Shown here: positions 25,278 to 26,275 of the stretch, piece by piece
Position numbering within the stretch: position 1 is the stretch's first letter
Layout of the letters: the number at the start of each line of letters is the position of its first letter
DNA from: Bremia lactucae
Lineage: Eukaryota; Oomycota; Peronosporomycetes; Peronosporales; Peronosporaceae
Length of the DNA: 26,275 nucleotides
NCBI RefSeq assembly: GCF_004359215.1
Contig: NC_090617.1
Span: forward strand, 1,991,361 to 2,017,635
Direction of reading: 5' to 3'
The notes under the pieces: model-generated
Told to the model about the DNA's origin: nothing
Databases searched by the model: none
The model's input: the letters and a program-made list of their open reading frames with translations, nothing else
Made by a program: the position numbers and the translations under genes

Positions 25278-25730
25278 CCTCGTAGTAATTATCTACCAGG
25301 GCGTTTACAATATTTATATTCAGCAAAATGCTTACAAGACAATAAAGCTGCTGGTTTAATCCTGATAAGAGCACTGTTAAAGCTCCAGCGACGCTATTTA
25401 CCTGGTCGTGTATCTCTTCGCCCCATAAGGACGTACACAAAGACGTATCTCGATTATAATGTGTATAATCATGGTTTGACCGATGTGTTGGAGCCCGTAG
25501 AGGCATAAAGAAGTGTCTAAGTTAGCAACAGTACATAAGCGTTAGATACATATGTCGTTTACGCAGATAAGATTGCGTTATTTTGGATTCTTATAAATGT
25601 AGCACTATGCCGAAGCAGACCAGGCAAAATCAAAAGCTGATGTGCGATTGCCGGTTCGAAAGAGCAAAAAGATCTACGTAAGCATTAACTCACTTTAGCA
25701 TAGTTCTACCTAAGCTGAGTAGTGCTTCAG
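25278..25730. other. Stretch without a clear gene
   Basis: By position this should be the gag core of F on the minus strand. A minus frame (25506-25246) ends NALVDNYYEGVYNTYIQHA, which could be a worn gag segment just before the zinc knuckle, but I cannot match the rest. The plus frame 25236-25508 is equally open and unrecognised. From 25510 to 25700 I see no coding. TAAGCTGA..TCAGCTTA (about 25710-25733) is a short inverted repeat at the border with element G. Confidence 0.4.
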
Positions 25731-26247
25731 CTTAGCGACAGGCGCATCGACAACAGTAATGAAACGCGTAGTGAAATTTCACTACACGTTAAAAGAGTCA
25801 CAGTACGATGATGATTTCATCGTACTGGATTTGGATGACAAATTTGATGTCATCCTAGGTTTACCTTGGCTCAGAAAATACGAGCCAAGGATCAGCTGGC
25901 AGCATCGATCCGTAAAGATGCCCGCCACATGTTCATCGGATAGCCATCTGATGAACGTCTTGGAGCGTCCACAAGCGTGTGGATGTACTACGAGTGAGTG
26001 CGATGGTCTCACTTGTGGTACGGTCGTTAGTACAACTGCACAAGATCACAGTGTGATTACTAATAACCCTGAGGAGTCAGCTGCCGGCGGCTGTGTTAAT
26101 GCACAGGCAGCGCCGAAGGTCCAACACTCGAAGAGGTCGAGTGGATTGAGACATGAATGTACGCTTGGTGGGCGACATTCAAGGAGTATACCGGTTGCCC
26201 AAAGGGACAACACGATGATCCTAGGTCGAGTAGAGAGTCGACCATAG
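25731..26247 (+). pseudogene. Protease C-half and linker of element G
   Basis: The plus frame starts LATGASTTVMKRVV, then FHYTLKESQYDDDFIVLDLD and DVILGLPWLRKYEPRISWQH (protease flap end). The linker follows: LERPQACGCTTSECDGLTCG and AGGCVNAQAAPKVQHSKRSS, to a stop at 26245-26247. It is close to element A (4222-4447) and to A's inverted linker (5780, minus). The protease N-half is missing, but its exact complement lies on the minus strand at 24664. The element continues past the window end. Confidence 0.7.
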
Positions 26248-26275
26248 AGGACCCGACTGTGATAGCGCAATCACA

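Noticed and set aside
1..26275. Host genes such as secreted effectors
   Set aside because: No frame outside retroelement s has a signal peptide plus a recognisable domain; everything readable is retrotransposon-derived.

Overview
The window is wholly retrotransposon-derived; I see no host gene, rRNA, tRNA or CRISPR array. The Ty3/gypsy reverse transcriptases with chromodomains, the iMet-type primer sites and the LTRs bounded by TGTAACGGGG...CCCCGTTACA look like those of oomycetes (Phytophthora or downy mildews). That assignment is inference from family resemblance. Nearly every frame is broken by stops and indels, so this is decayed, nested heterochromatin-like DNA. A run of exactly 100 N (8593-8692) marks an assembly gap.

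Layout. (1) 1-1188, minus strand: the 5' end of gypsy element E0 (gag, primer site, LTR). (2) 1189-2244: older minus-strand LTR pieces and a weak protease-like remnant. (3) Gypsy element A, 2251-24654, flanked by the 6-bp direct repeat AGATGT. It runs LTR, primer site, gag, protease, an internally inverted block (4448-5780), a reverse transcriptase remnant, an antisense ORF, a polypurine tract and a 3' LTR. (4) Gypsy element C starts in A's 3' LTR at 7346. (5) Gypsy element D (gap to 15985) sits inside C between the protease-RT linker and RT. D is the most complete element: gag, protease, a repeat-rich linker, RT, RNase H, integrase, chromodomain, antisense ORF and 3' LTR. (6) 15988-16405 carries C's RT N-half. 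Then 16406-20965 is an in-place inversion holding the rest of C's pol, C's antisense ORF, C's 3' LTR, the middle of A's 3' LTR and the first 55 bp of a copia LTR. (7) 20966-24643 is the rest of that Ty1/copia element, inserted near the end of A's 3' LTR. (8) 24661-25277, minus strand: gag end and protease of gypsy element F. (9) 25731-26275, plus strand: protease C-half and linker of element G, cut by the window end.

Inferred order of events: A inserted into F; C into A's 3' LTR; D into C; copia into the last bases of A's LTR. The 4.56-kb inversion came after the copia insertion, because one breakpoint lies inside the copia LTR.

Main points for a second look: (a) three different gypsy families carry an antisense reading frame in the same slot, between the end of pol and the 3' LTR; (b) D and F share a candidate -1 frameshift signal at the gag/pol junction (A AAA AAC or A AAA AAT, an 8-nt spacer, then a hairpin over the gag stop); (c) two inversions heal when reversed, and a third is possible.
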